Of a DNA stretch of 64,000 bases, positions 1-12,711 are shown in pieces. The position numbers and the translations under genes were made by a program. The number at the start of each line of letters is the position of its first letter. Positions within the stretch are counted from its first letter, which is position 1. Origin of the DNA: Crossaster papposus (lineage: Eukaryota > Echinodermata > Asteroidea > Velatida > Solasteridae); assembly GCA_037893245.1 (NCBI GenBank), contig JBAIAA010001616.1:1-64000 (forward strand), written 5' to 3'. The notes under the pieces are model-generated. The model was not told the DNA's origin and did no database searches. It saw nothing but the letters and a program-made list of their open reading frames with translations.

Positions 1-227
1 CCTTTACATATTTCTTATGCACACTTATTTCCCTTTACATATTTCTTATGCACACTTCTTTCCCTTTACATATTTCTTATGCACACTTCTTTCCCTTTAC
101 ATATTTCTTATGCACACTTCTTTCCCTTTACATATTTCTTATGCACACTTCTTTCCCTTTACATATTTCTTATGCACACTTCTTTCCCTTTACATATTTC
201 TTATGCACACTTCTTTCCCTTTACATA
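1..227 (+). repeat. Tail of an upstream higher-order module
   Basis: A 10-base partial unit and seven 31-mers precede the first spacer. A C-to-A change (CTTATTTCCC) near base 27 lies about 201 bases before the spacer at 228. The same change lies the same distance before the spacers at 4,221, 6,127 and 10,275. This head is therefore the end of a module of the B or C kind, and the same higher-order repeat continues upstream of the window. Confidence 0.8.
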
Positions 228-263
228 TTTAACTCGAGGGCTTGTCCCGACATCATGTGTTTA
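228..263 (+). repeat. 36-bp spacer, type A (reference copy)
   Basis: The spacer replaces a 31-mer and keeps the same junctions (ACATA before, TTTCTTATG after). Positions 1-13 read TTTAACTCGAGGG and positions 24-36 read CATCATGTGTTTA. Type A has C at 19 and G at 22 (GTCCCGAC). It contains CTCGAG (XhoI) and a TAA at positions 3-5, which is the only forward stop in the array apart from rare variants. Left-domain spacers start at 228, 1163, 1354, 2320, 2511, 4221, 5187, 5378, 6127, 7155, 7346, 8312, 8503, 10275, 11241 and 11432. Type A copies reappear in the right domain at 35941, 36039, 38671, 40621, 43855, 49787 and 53465. Confidence 0.95.
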
Positions 264-1353
264 TTTCTTATGCACACCTCTTTCCCTTTACATATTTCTT
301 ATGCAAACTTCTTTCCCTTTACATATTTCTTATGCACACTTCTTTCCCTTTACATATTTCTTATGCACACTTCTTTCCCTTTACATATTTCTTATGCACA
401 CTTCTTTCCCTTTACATATTTCTTATGCACACTTCTTTCCCTTTACATATTTCTTATGCACACTTCTTTCCCTTTACATATTTCTTATGCACACTTCTTT
501 CCCTTTACATATTTCTTATGCACACTTCTTTCCCTTTACATATTTCTTATGCACACTTCTTTCCCTTTACATATTTCTTATGCACACTTCTTTCCCTTTA
601 CATATTTCTTATGCACACTTCTTTCCCTTTACATATTTCTTATGCACACTTCTTTCCCTTTACATATTTCTTATGCACACTTCTTTCCCTTTACATATTT
701 CTTATGCACACTTCTTTCCCTTTACATATTTCTTATGCACACTTCTTTCCCTTTACATATTTCCTATGCACACTTCTTTCCCTTTACATATTTCTTATGC
801 ACACTTCTTTCCCTTTACATATTTCTTATGCACACTTCTTTCCCTTTACATATTTCTTATGCACACTTCTTTCCCTTTATATATTTCTTATGCACACTTC
901 TTTCCCTTTACATATTTCTTATGCACACTTCTTTCCCTTTACATATTTCTTATGCACACTTCTTTCCCTTTACATATTTCTTATGCACACTTCTTTCCCT
1001 TTACATATTTCCTATGCACACTTCTTTCCCTTTACATATTTCTTATGCACACTTCTTTCCCTTTACATATTTCTTATGCACACTTCTTTCCCTTTACATA
1101 TTTCTTATGCACACTTCTTTCCCTTTACATATTTCTTATGCACACTTCTTTCCCTTTACATATTTAACTCGAGGGCTTGTCCCGACATCATGTGTTTATT
1201 TCTTATGCACACTTCTTTCCCTTTACATATTTCTTATGCACACTTCTTTCCCTTTACATATTTCTTATGCACACTTCTTTCCCTTTACATATTTCTTATG
1301 CACACTTCTTTCCCTTCACATATTTCTTATGCACACTTCTTTCCCTTTACATA
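228..1353 (+). repeat. Left higher-order repeat, module A (short form)
   Basis: Spacer, 29 units, spacer (1,163), 5 units, then directly the opening spacer of module B. The first two units carry the module-opening markers: CACACCTC, then GCAAAC. A C-to-T change giving TTTATATA lies about 652 bases after the opening spacer, as in the other modules. It lacks the GATATC third spacer and the long tail seen in modules B and C, so it looks like a fusion or deletion product of a full module. Confidence 0.85.
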
Positions 1354-4220
1354 TTTAACTCGAGGGCTTGTCCCGACATCATGTGTTTATTTCTTATGCA
1401 CACCTCTTTCCCTTTACATATTTCTTATGCAAACTTCTTTCCCTTTACATATTTCTTATGCACACTTCTTTCCCTTTACATATTTCTTATGCACACTTCT
1501 TTCCCTTTACATATTTCTTATGCACACTTCTTTCCCTTTACATATTTCTTATGCACACTTCTTTCCCTTTACATATTTCTTATGCACACTTCTTTCCCTT
1601 TACATATTTCTTATGCACACTTCTTTCCCTTTACATATTTCTTATGCACACTTCTTTCCCTTTACATATTTCTTATGCACACTTCTTTCCCTTTACATAT
1701 TTCTTATGCACACTTCTTTCCCTTTACATATTTCTTATGCACACTTCTTTCCCTTTACATATTTCTTATGCACACTTCTTTCCCTTTACATATTTCTTAT
1801 GCACACTTCTTTCCCTTTACATATTTCTTATGCACACTTCTTTCCCTTTACATATTTCTTATGCACACTTCTTTCCCTTTACATATTTCCTATGCACACT
1901 TCTTTCCCTTTACATATTTCTTATGCACACTTCTTTCCCTTTACATATTTCTTATGCACACTTCTTTCCCTTTACATATTTCTTATGCACACTTCTTTCC
2001 CTTTATATATTTCTTATGCACACTTCTTTCCCTTTACATATTTCTTATGCACACTTCTTTCCCTTTACATATTTCTTATGCACACTTCTTTCCCTTTACA
2101 TATTTCTTATGCACACTTCTTTCCCTTTACATATTTCCTATGCACACTTCTTTCCCTTTACATATTTCTTATGCACACTTCTTTCCCTTTACATATTTCT
2201 TATGCACACTTCTTTCCCTTTACATATTTCTTATGCACACTTCTTTCCCTTTACATATTTCTTATGCACACTTCTTTCCCTTTACATATTTCTTATGCAC
2301 ACTTCTTTCCCTTTACATATTTAACTCGAGGGCTTGTCCCGACATCATGTGTTTATTTCTTATGCACACTTCTTTCCCTTTACATATTTCTTATGCACAC
2401 TTCTTTCCCTTTACATATTTCTTATGCACACTTCTTTCCCTTTACATATTTCTTATGCACACTTCTTTCCCTTCACATATTTCTTATGCACACTTCTTTC
2501 CCTTTACATATTTAACTCGAGGGCTTGTCCCGATATCATGTGTTTATTTCTTATGCACACTTCTTTCCCTTTACATATTTCTTATGCACACTTCTTTCCC
2601 TTTACATATTTCTTATACACACTTCTTTCCCTTTACATATTTCTTATGCACACTTCTTTCCCTTTACATATTTATTATGCACACTTCTTTCCCTTTACAT
2701 ATTTCTTATGCACACTTCTTTCCCTTTACATATTTCTTATGCACACTTCTTTCCCTTTACATATTTCTTATGCACACTTCTTTCCTTTTACATATTTCTT
2801 ATGCACACTTCTGTCCCTTTACATATTTCTTATGCACACTTCTTTCCCTTTACATATTTCTTATGCACACTTCTTTCCCTTTACATATTTCTTATGCACA
2901 CTTCTTTCCCTTTACATATTTCTTATGCACACTTCTTTCCCTTTACATATTTCTTATGCACACTTCTTTCCCTTTACATATTTCTTATGCACACTTCTTT
3001 CCCTTTACATATTTCTTATGCACACTTCTTTCCCTTTACATATTTCTTATGCACACTTCTTTCCCTTTACATATTTCTTATGCACACTTCTTTCCCTTTA
3101 CATATTTCTTATGCACACTTCTTTCCCTTTACATATTTCTTATGCACACTTCTTTCCCTTTACATATTTCTTATGCACACTTCTTTCCCTTTACATATTT
3201 CTTATGCACACTTCTTTCCCTTTACATATTTCTTATGCACACTTCTTTCCCTTTACATATTTCTTATGCACACTTCTTTCCCTTTACATATTTCTTATGC
3301 ACACTTCTTTCCCTTTACATATTTCTTATGCACACTTCTTTCCCTTTACATATTTCTTATGCACACTTCTTTCCCTTTACATATTTCTTATGCACACTTC
3401 TTTCCCTTTACATATTTCTTATGCACACTTCTTTCCCTTTACATATTTCTTAAGCACACTTCTTTCCCTTTACATATTTCTTATGCACACTTCTTTCCCT
3501 TTACATATTTCTTATGCACACTTCTTTCCCTTTACATATTTCTTATGCACACTTCTTTCCCTTTACATATTTCTTATGCACACTTCTTTCCCTTTACATA
3601 TGTCTTATGCACACTTCTTTCCCTTTACATATTTCTTATGCACACCTCTTTCCCTTTACATATTTCTTATGCACACTTCTTTCCCTTTACATATTTCTTA
3701 TGCACACTTCTTTCCCTTTACATATTTCTTATGCACACTTCTTTCCCTTTACATATTTCTTATGCACACTTCTTTCCCTTTACATATTTCTTATGCACAC
3801 TTCTTTCCCTTTACATATTTCTTATGCACACTTCTTTCCCTTTACATATTTCTTATGTACACTTCTTTCCCTTTACATATTTCTTATGCACACTTCTTTC
3901 CCTTTACATATTTCTTATGCACACTTCTTTCCCTTTACATATTTCCTATGCACACTTCTTTCCCTTTACATATTTCTTATGCACACTTATTTCCCTTTAC
4001 ATATTTCTTATGCACACTTATTTCCCTTTACATATTTCTTATGCACACTTCTTTCCCTTTACATATTTCTTATGCACACTTCTTTCCCTTTACATATTTC
4101 TTATGCACACTTCTTTCCCTTTACATATTTCTTATGCACACTTCTTTCCCTTTACATATTTCTTATGCACACTTCTTTCCCTTTACATATTTCTTATGCA
4201 CACTTCTTTCCCTTTACATA
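1354..4220 (+). repeat. Left higher-order repeat, module B (full form)
   Basis: Opening spacer with the CACACCTC and GCAAAC marker units, 30 units, spacer (2,320), 5 units with a CCCTTCACAT marker, third spacer with GATATC (2,511), then 54 units. The tail carries an ordered set of point markers: TTATACAC near 2,613, TTTATTATG near 2,672, TCCTTTTAC near 2,785, CTGTCCC near 2,812, TTAAGCAC near 3,451, ATGTCTT near 3,601, ATGTACAC near 3,856, and two CTTATTTCCC units near 3,989 and 4,020. It serves as the reference for modules C, B' and C'. Confidence 0.9.
2511..2546 (+). repeat. 36-bp spacer, GATATC subtype of type A
   Basis: A C-to-T change at spacer position 24 creates GATATC (EcoRV) at positions 22-27, in addition to the XhoI site. 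The subtype occurs only as the third spacer of full modules: 2,511, 5,378, 8,503 and 11,432. In each case it lies 191 bases after a plain type A spacer. It marks one position in the left higher-order repeat and is absent from the right domain. Confidence 0.9.
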
Positions 4221-6126
4221 TTTAACTCGAGGGCTTGTCCCGACATCATGTGTTTATTTCTTATGCACACCTCTTTCCCTTTACATATTTCTTATGCAAA
4301 CTTCTTTCCCTTTACATATTTCTTATGCACACTTCTTTCCCTTTACATATTTCTTATGCACACTTCTTTCCCTTTACATATTTCTTATGCACACTTCTTT
4401 CCCTTTACATATTTCTTATGCACACTTCTTTCCCTTTACATATTTCTTATGCACACTTCTTTCCCTTTACATATTTCTTATGCACACTTCTTTCCCTTTA
4501 CATATTTCTTATGCACACTTCTTTCCCTTTACATATTTCTTATGCACACTTCTTTCCCTTTACATATTTCTTATGCACACTTCTTTCCCTTTACATATTT
4601 CTTATGCACACTTCTTTCCCTTTACATATTTCTTATGCACACTTCTTTCCCTTTACATATTTCTTATGCACACTTCTTTCCCTTTACATATTTCTTATGC
4701 ACACTTCTTTCCCTTTACATATTTCTTATGCACACTTCTTTCCCTTTACATATTTCCTATGCACACTTCTTTCCCTTTACATATTTCTTATGCACACTTC
4801 TTTCCCTTTACATATTTCTTATGCACACTTCTTTCCCTTTACATATTTCTTATGCACACTTCTTTCCCTTTATATATTTCTTATGCACACTTCTTTCCCT
4901 TTACATATTTCTTATGCACACTTCTTTCCCTTTACATATTTCTTATGCACACTTCTTTCCCTTTACATATTTCTTATGCACACTTCTTTCCCTTTACATA
5001 TTTCCTATGCACACTTCTTTCCCTTTACATATTTCTTATGCACACTTCTTTCCCTTTACATATTTCTTATGCACACTTCTTTCCCTTTACATATCTCTTA
5101 TGCACACTTCTTTCCCTTTACATATTTCTTATGCACACTTCTTTCCCTTTACATATTTCTTATGCACACTTCTTTCCCTTTACATATTTAACTCGAGGGC
5201 TTGTCCCGACATCATGTGTTTATTTCTTATGCACACTTCTTTCCCTTTACATATTTCTTATGCACACTTCTTTCCCTTTACATATTTCTTATGCACACTT
5301 CTTTCCCTTTACATATTTCTTATGCACACTTCTTTCCCTTCACATATTTCTTATGCACACTTCTTTCCCTTTACATATTTAACTCGAGGGCTTGTCCCGA
5401 TATCATGTGTTTATTTCTTATGCACACTTCTTTCCCTTTACATATTTCTTATGCACACTTCTTTCCCTTTACATATTTCTTATACACACTTCTTTCCCTT
5501 TACATATTTCTTATGCACACTTCTTTCCCTTTACATATTTATTATGCACACTTCTTTCCCTTTACATATTTCTTATGCACACTTCTTTCCCTTTACATAT
5601 TTCTTATGCACACTTCTTTCCCTTTACATATTTCTTATGCACACTTCTTTCCCTTTACATATTTCTTATGCACACTTCTTTCCCTTTACATATTTCTTAT
5701 GCACACTTCTTTCACTTTACATATTTCTTATGCACACTTCTTTCCCTTTACATATTTCTTATGTACACTTCTTTCCCTTTACATATTTCTTATGCACACT
5801 TCTTTCCCTTTACATATTTCTTATGCACACTTCTTTCCCTTTACATATTTCCTATGCACACTTCTTTCCCTTTACATATTTCTTATGCACACTTATTTCC
5901 CTTTACATATTTCTTATGCACACTTATTTCCCTTTACATATTTCTTATGCACACTTCTTTCCCTTTACATATTTCTTATGCACACTTCTTTCCCTTTACA
6001 TATTTCTTATGCACACTTCTTTCCCTTTACATATTTCTTATGCACACTTCTTTCCCTTTACATATTTCTTATGCACACTTCTTTCCCTTTACATATTTCT
6101 TATGCACACTTCTTTCCCTTTACATA
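4221..6126 (+). repeat. Left higher-order repeat, module C (tail-deleted form)
   Basis: The spacer layout matches module B (30 units, 5 units, GATATC spacer at 5,378), but the tail is 23 units against 54. The early tail markers (TTATACAC near 5,472, TTTATTATG near 5,539) and the late ones (ATGTACAC near 5,763, CCTATGC near 5,851, two CTTATTTCCC near 5,893 and 5,924) are present, while the middle ones are missing. This is what an internal loss of 31 units (961 bp) from a B-type tail would leave. Confidence 0.85.
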
Positions 6127-7345
6127 TTTAACTCGAGGGCTTGTCCCGACATCATGTGTTTATTTCTTATGCACACCTCTTTCCCTTTACATATTTCTTA
6201 TGCAAACTTCTTTCCCTTTACATATTTCTTATGCACACTTCTTTCCCTTTACATATTTCTTATGCACACTTCTTTCCCTTTACATATTTCTTATGCACAC
6301 TTCTTTCCCTTTACATATTTCTTATGCACACTTCTTTCCCTTTACATATTTCTTATGCACACTTCTTTCCCTTTACATATTTCTTATGCACACTTCTTTC
6401 CCTTTACATATTTCTTATGCACACTTCTTTCCCTTTACATATTTCTTATGCACACTTCTTTCCCTTTACATATTTCTTATGCACACTTCTTTCCCTTTAC
6501 ATATTTCTTATGCACACTTCTTTCCCTTTACATATTTCTTATGCACACTTCTTTCCCTTTACATATTTCTTATGCACACTTCTTTCCCTTTACATATTTC
6601 TTATGCACACTTCTTTCCCTTTACATATTTCTTATGCACACTTCTTTCCCTTTACATATTTCCTATGCACACTTCTTTCCCTTTACATATTTCTTATGCA
6701 CACTTCTTTCCCTTTACATATTTCTTATGCACACTTCTTTCCCTTTACATATTTCTTATGCACACTTCTTTCCCTTTATATATTTCTTATGCACACTTCT
6801 TTCCCTTTACATATTTCTTATGCACACTTCTTTCCCTTTACATATTTCTTATGCACACTTCTTTCCCTTTACATATTTCTTATGCACACTTCTTTCCCTT
6901 TACATATTTCCTATGCACACTTCTTTCCCTTTACATATTTCTTATGCACACTTCTTTCCCTTTACATATTTCTTATGCACACTTCTTTCCCTTTACATAT
7001 TTCCTATGCACACTTCTTTCCCTTTACATATTTCTTATGCACACTTCTTTCCCTTTACATATTTCTTATGCACACTTCTTTCCCTTTACATATTTCTTAT
7101 GCACACTTCTTTCCCTTTACATATTTCTTATGCACACTTCTTTCCCTTTACATATTTAACTCGAGGGCTTGTCCCGACATCATGTGTTTATTTCTTATGC
7201 ACACTTCTTTCCCTTTACATATTTCTTATGCACACTTCTTTCCCTTTACATATTTCTTATGCACACTTCTTTCCCTTTACATATTTCTTATGCACACTTC
7301 TTTCCCTTCACATATTTCTTATGCACACTTCTTTCCCTTTACATA
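6127..7345 (+). repeat. Left higher-order repeat, module A' (second copy of A)
   Basis: Spacer, 32 units, spacer (7,155), 5 units, then the opening spacer of B'. It has the same opening markers as module A and again no GATATC third spacer. It is three units longer than A, and an additional CCTATGC unit lies near 7,007. It starts 5,899 bases after module A. Confidence 0.85.
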
Positions 7346-10274
7346 TTTAACTCGAGGGCTTGTCCCGACATCATGTGTTTATTTCTTATGCACACCTCTT
7401 TCCCTTTACATATTTCTTATGCAAACTTCTTTCCCTTTACATATTTCTTATGCACACTTCTTTCCCTTTACATATTTCTTATGCACACTTCTTTCCCTTT
7501 ACATATTTCTTATGCACACTTCTTTCCCTTTACATATTTCTTATGCACACTTCTTTCCCTTTACATATTTCTTATGCACACTTCTTTCCCTTTACATATT
7601 TCTTATGCACACTTCTTTCCCTTTACATATTTCTTATGCACACTTCTTTCCCTTTACATATTTCTTATGCACACTTCTTTCCCTTTACATATTTCTTATG
7701 CACACTTCTTTCCCTTTACATATTTCTTATGCACACTTCTTTCCCTTTACATATTTCTTATGCACACTTCTTTCCCTTTACATATTTCTTATGCACACTT
7801 CTTTCCCTTTACATATTTCTTATGCACACTTCTTTCCCTTTACATATTTCTTATGCACACTTCTTTCCCTTTACATATTTCCTATGCACACTTCTTTCCC
7901 TTTACATATTTCTTATGCACACTTCTTTCCCTTTACATATTTCTTATGCACACTTCTTTCCCTTTACATATTTCTTATGCACACTTCTTTCCCTTTATAT
8001 ATTTCTTATGCACACTTCTTTCCCTTTACATATTTCTTATGCACACTTCTTTCCCTTTACATATTTCTTATGCACACTTCTTTCCCTTTACATATTTCTT
8101 ATGCACACTTCTTTCCCTTTACATATTTCCTATGCACACTTCTTTCCCTTTACATATTTCTTATGCACACTTCTTTCCCTTTACATATTTCTTATGCACA
8201 CTTCTTTCCCTTTACATATTTCTTATGCACACTTCTTTCCCTTTACATATTTCTTATGCACACTTCTTTCCCTTTACATATTTCTTATGCACACTTCTTT
8301 CCCTTTACATATTTAACTCGAGGGCTTGTCCCGACATCATGTGTTTATTTCTTATGCACACTTCTTTCCCTTTACATATTTCTTATGCACACTTCTTTCC
8401 CTTTACATATTTCTTATGCACACTTCTTTCCCTTTACATATTTCTTATGCACACTTCTTTCCCTTCACATATTTCTTATGCACACTTCTTTCCCTTTACA
8501 TATTTAACTCGAGGGCTTGTCCCGATATCATGTGTTTATTTCTTATGCACACTTCTTTCCCTTTACATATTTCTTATGCACACTTCTTTCCCTTTACATA
8601 TTTCTTATACACACTTCTTTCCCTTTACATATTTCTTATGCACACTTCTTTCCCTTTACATATTTATTATGCACACTTCTTTCCCTTTACATATTTCTTA
8701 TGCACACTTCTTTCCCTTTACATATTTCTTATGCACACTTCTTTCCCTTTACATATTTCTTATGCACACTTCTTTCCTTTTACATATTTCTTATGCACAC
8801 TTCTGTCCCTTTACATATTTCTTATGCACACTTCTTTCCCTTTACATATTTCTTATGCACACTTCTTTCCCTTTACATATTTCTTATGCACACTTCTTTC
8901 CCTTTACATATTTCTTATGCACACTTCTTTCCCTTTACATATTTCTTATGCACACTTCTTTCCCTTTACATATTTCTTATGCACACTTCTTTCCCTTTAC
9001 ATATTTCTTATGCACACTTCTTTCCCTTTACATATTTCTTATGCACACTTCTTTCCCTTTACATATTTCTTATGCACACTTCTTTCCCTTTACATATTTC
9101 TTATGCACACTTCTTTCCATTTACATATTTCTTATGCACACTTCTTTCCCTTTACATATTTCTTATGCACACTTCTTTCCCTTTACATATTTCTTATGCA
9201 CACTTCTTTCCCTTTACATATTTCTTATGCACACTTCTTTCCCTTTACATATTTCTTATGCACACTTCTTTCCCTTTACATATTTCTTATGCACACTTCT
9301 TTCCCTTTACATATTTCTTATGCACACTTCTTTCCCTTTACATATTTCTTATGCACACTTCTTTCCCTTTACATATTTCTTATGCACACTTCTTTCCCTT
9401 TACATATTTCTTATGCACACTTCTTTCCCTTTACATATTTCTTATGCACACTTCTTTCCCTTTACATATTTCTTATGCACACTTCTTTCCCTTTACATAT
9501 TTCTTAAGCACACTTCTTTCCCTTTACATATTTCTTATGCACACTTCTTTCCCTTTACATATTTCTTATGCACACTTCTTTCCCTTTACATATTTCTTAT
9601 GCACACTTCTTTCCCTTTACATATTTCTTATGCACACTTCTTTCCCTTTACATATGTGTTATGCACACTTCTTTCCCTTTACATATTTCTTATGCACACC
9701 TCTTTCCCTTTACATATTTCTTATGCACACTTCTTTCCCTTTACATATTTCTTATGCACACTTCTTTCCCTTTACATATTTCGTATGCACACTTCTTTCC
9801 CTTTACATATTTCTTATGCACACTTCTTTCCCTTTACATATTTCTTATGCACACTTCTTTCCCTTTACATATTTCTTATGCACACTTCTTTCCCTTTACA
9901 TATTTCTTATGTACACTTCTTTCCCTTTACATATTTCTTATGCACACTTCTTTCCCTTTACATATTTCTTATGCACACTTCTTTCCCTTTACATATTTCC
10001 TATGCACACTTCTTTCCCTTTACATATTTCTTATGCACACTTATTTCCCTTTACATATTTCTTATGCACACTTATTTCCCTTTACATATTTCTTATGCAC
10101 ACTTCTTTCCCTTTACATATTTCTTATGCACACTTCTTTCCCTTTACATATTTCTTATGCACACTTCTTTCCCTTTACATATTTCTTATGCACACTTCTT
10201 TCCCTTTACATATTTCTTATGCACACTTCTTTCCCTTTACATATTTCTTATGCACACTTCTTTCCCTTTACATA
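7346..10274 (+). repeat. Left higher-order repeat, module B' (second copy of B)
   Basis: It repeats module B with an offset of 5,992 bases over its first three spacers (7,346; 8,312; 8,503). The tail is 56 units, two more than in B, so later markers are offset by 6,054. Shared markers include CTGTCCC near 8,804, TTAAGCAC near 9,505, ATGTACAC near 9,910 and two CTTATTTCCC units near 10,043 and 10,074. Changes absent from B include TTCCATTT near 9,119, ATGTGTT near 9,657 and TTTCGTATG near 9,783. Confidence 0.9.
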
Positions 10275-12711
10275 TTTAACTCGAGGGCTTGTCCCGACAT
10301 CATGTGTTTATTTCTTATGCACACCTCTTTCCCTTTACATATTTCTTATGCAAACTTCTTTCCCTTTACATATTTCTTATGCACACTTCTTTCCCTTTAC
10401 ATATTTCTTATGCACACTTCTTTCCCTTTACATATTTCTTATGCACACTTCTTTCCCTTTACATATTTCTTATGCACACTTCTTTCCCTTTACATATTTC
10501 TTATGCACACTTCTTTCCCTTTACATATTTCTTATGCACACTTCTTTCCCTTTACATATTTCTTATGCACACTTCTTTCCCTTTACATATTTCTTATGCA
10601 CACTTCTTTCCCTTTACATATTTCTTATGCACACTTCTTTCCCTTTACATATTTCTTATGCACACTTCTTTCCCTTTACATATTTCTTATGCACACTTCT
10701 TTCCCTTTACATATTTCTTATGCACACTTCTTTCCCTTTACATATTTCTTATGCACACTTCTTTCCCTTTACATATTTCTTATGCACACTTCTTTCCCTT
10801 TACATATTTCCTATGCACACTTCTTTCCCTTTACATATTTCTTATGCACACTTCTTTCCCTTTACATATTTCTTATGCACACTTCTTTCCCTTTACATAT
10901 TTCTTATGCACACTTCTTTCCCTTTATATATTTCTTATGCACACTTCTTTCCCTTTACATATTTCTTATGCACACTTCTTTCCCTTTACATATTTCTTAT
11001 GCACACTTCTTTCCCTTTACATATTTCTTATGCACACTTCTTTCCCTTTACATATTTCCTATGCACACTTCTTTCCCTTTACATATTTCTTATGCACACT
11101 TCTTTCCCTTTACATATTTCTTATGCACACTTCTTTCCCTTTACATATCTCTTATGCACACTTCTTTCCCTTTACATATTTCTTATGCACACTTCTTTCC
11201 CTTTACATATTTCTTATGCACACTTCTTTCCCTTTACATATTTAACTCGAGGGCTTGTCCCGACATCATGTGTTTATTTCTTATGCACACTTCTTTCCCT
11301 TTACATATTTCTTATGCACACTTCTTTCCCTTTACATATTTCTTATGCACACTTCTTTCCCTTTACATATTTCTTATGCACACTTCTTTCCCTTCACATA
11401 TTTCTTATGCACACTTCTTTCCCTTTACATATTTAACTCGAGGGCTTGTCCCGATATCATGTGTTTATTTCTTATGCACACTTCTTTCCCTTTACATATT
11501 TCTTATGCACACTTCTTTCCCTTTACATATTTCTTATACACACTTCTTTCCCTTTACATATTTCTTATGCACACTTCTTTCCCTTTACATATTTATTATG
11601 CACACTTCTTTCCCTTTACATATTTCTTATGCACACTTCTTTCCCTTTACATATTTCTTATGCACACTTCTTTCCCTTTACATATTTCTTATGCACACTT
11701 CTTTCCTTTTACATATTTCTTATGCACACTTCTGTCCCTTTACATATTTCTTATGCACACTTCTTTCCCTTTACATATTTCTTATGCACACTTCTTTCCC
11801 TTTACATATTTCTTATGCACACTTCTTTCCCTTTACATATTTCTTATGCACACTTCTTTCCCTTTACATATTTCTTATGCACACTTCTTTCCCTTTACAT
11901 ATTTGTTATGCACACTTCTTTCCCTTTACATATTTCTTATGCACACTTCTTTCCCTTTACATATTTGTTATGCACACTTCTTTCCCTTTACATATTTCTT
12001 ATGCACACTTCTTTCCCTTTACATATTTCTTATGCACACTTCTTTCCCTTTACATAATTCTTATGCACACTTCTTTCCCTTTACATATTTCTTATGCACA
12101 CTTCTTTCCCTTTACATATTTCTTATGCACACTTCTTTCCCTTTACATATTTCTTATGCACACTTCTTTCCCTTTACATATTTCTTATGCACACTTCTTT
12201 CCCTTTACATATTTATTATGCACACTTCTTTCCCTTTACATATTTCTTATGCACACTTCTTTCCCTTTACATATTTCTTATGCACACTTCTTTCCCTTTA
12301 CATATTTCTTATGCACACTTCTTTCCCTTTACATATTTCTTATGCACACTTCTTTCCTTTTACATATTTCTTATGCACACTTCTTTCCCTTTACATATTT
12401 CTTATGCACACTTCTTTCCTTTTACATATTTCTTATGCACACTTCTTTCCCTTTACATATTTCTTATGCACACTTCTTTCCCTTTACATATTTCTTATGC
12501 ACACTTCTTTCCCTTTACATATTTCTTATGCACACTTCTTTCCCTTTACATATTTCTTATGCACACTTCTTTCCCTTTACATATTTCTTATGCACACTTC
12601 TTTCCCTTTACATATTTCTTATGCACACTTCTTTCCCTTTACATATTTCTTATGCACACTTCTTTCCCTTTACATATTTCTTATGCACACTTCTTTCCCT
12701 TTACATATTTA
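10275..12711 (+). repeat. Left higher-order repeat, module C', running into the core
   Basis: Spacers at 10,275, 11,241 and 11,432 repeat the 30-unit, 5-unit layout 6,054 bases after module C. The early tail markers are present (TTATACAC near 11,527, TTTATTATG near 11,594, TCCTTTTAC near 11,707, CTGTCCC near 11,734). After about 11,900 the variants differ from other tails: TTTGTTATG twice, ACATAATTC near 12,055, TCCTTTTAC twice near 12,357 and 12,417, TTTATTATG near 12,214 and 12,711. Then variation stops. The tail runs 146 units to the next spacer at 15,991. Confidence 0.8.

Noticed and set aside
1..31. The 31-mer as a dimer of a 15-16 bp ancestor
   Set aside because: TTTC followed by an A-, C- and T-rich end occurs in both halves, but the match is too weak to separate from chance in such biased sequence.
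228..263. CENP-B box in the spacer or unit
   Set aside because: Neither unit contains the core TTCG and CGGG pattern of the CENP-B box on either strand. A centromeric role can be neither supported nor excluded from this.
228..263. Spacer as an insertion sequence or transposon end
   Set aside because: It has no terminal inverted repeats, no target-site duplication and only 36 bp, and it replaces a unit exactly and does not interrupt one.
264..320. Octamer-like ATGCAAAC in module-opening units, and forkhead-like TGTTTAT at the spacer end
   Set aside because: Short matches in a low-complexity satellite. They are used here only as copy markers, with no regulatory claim.
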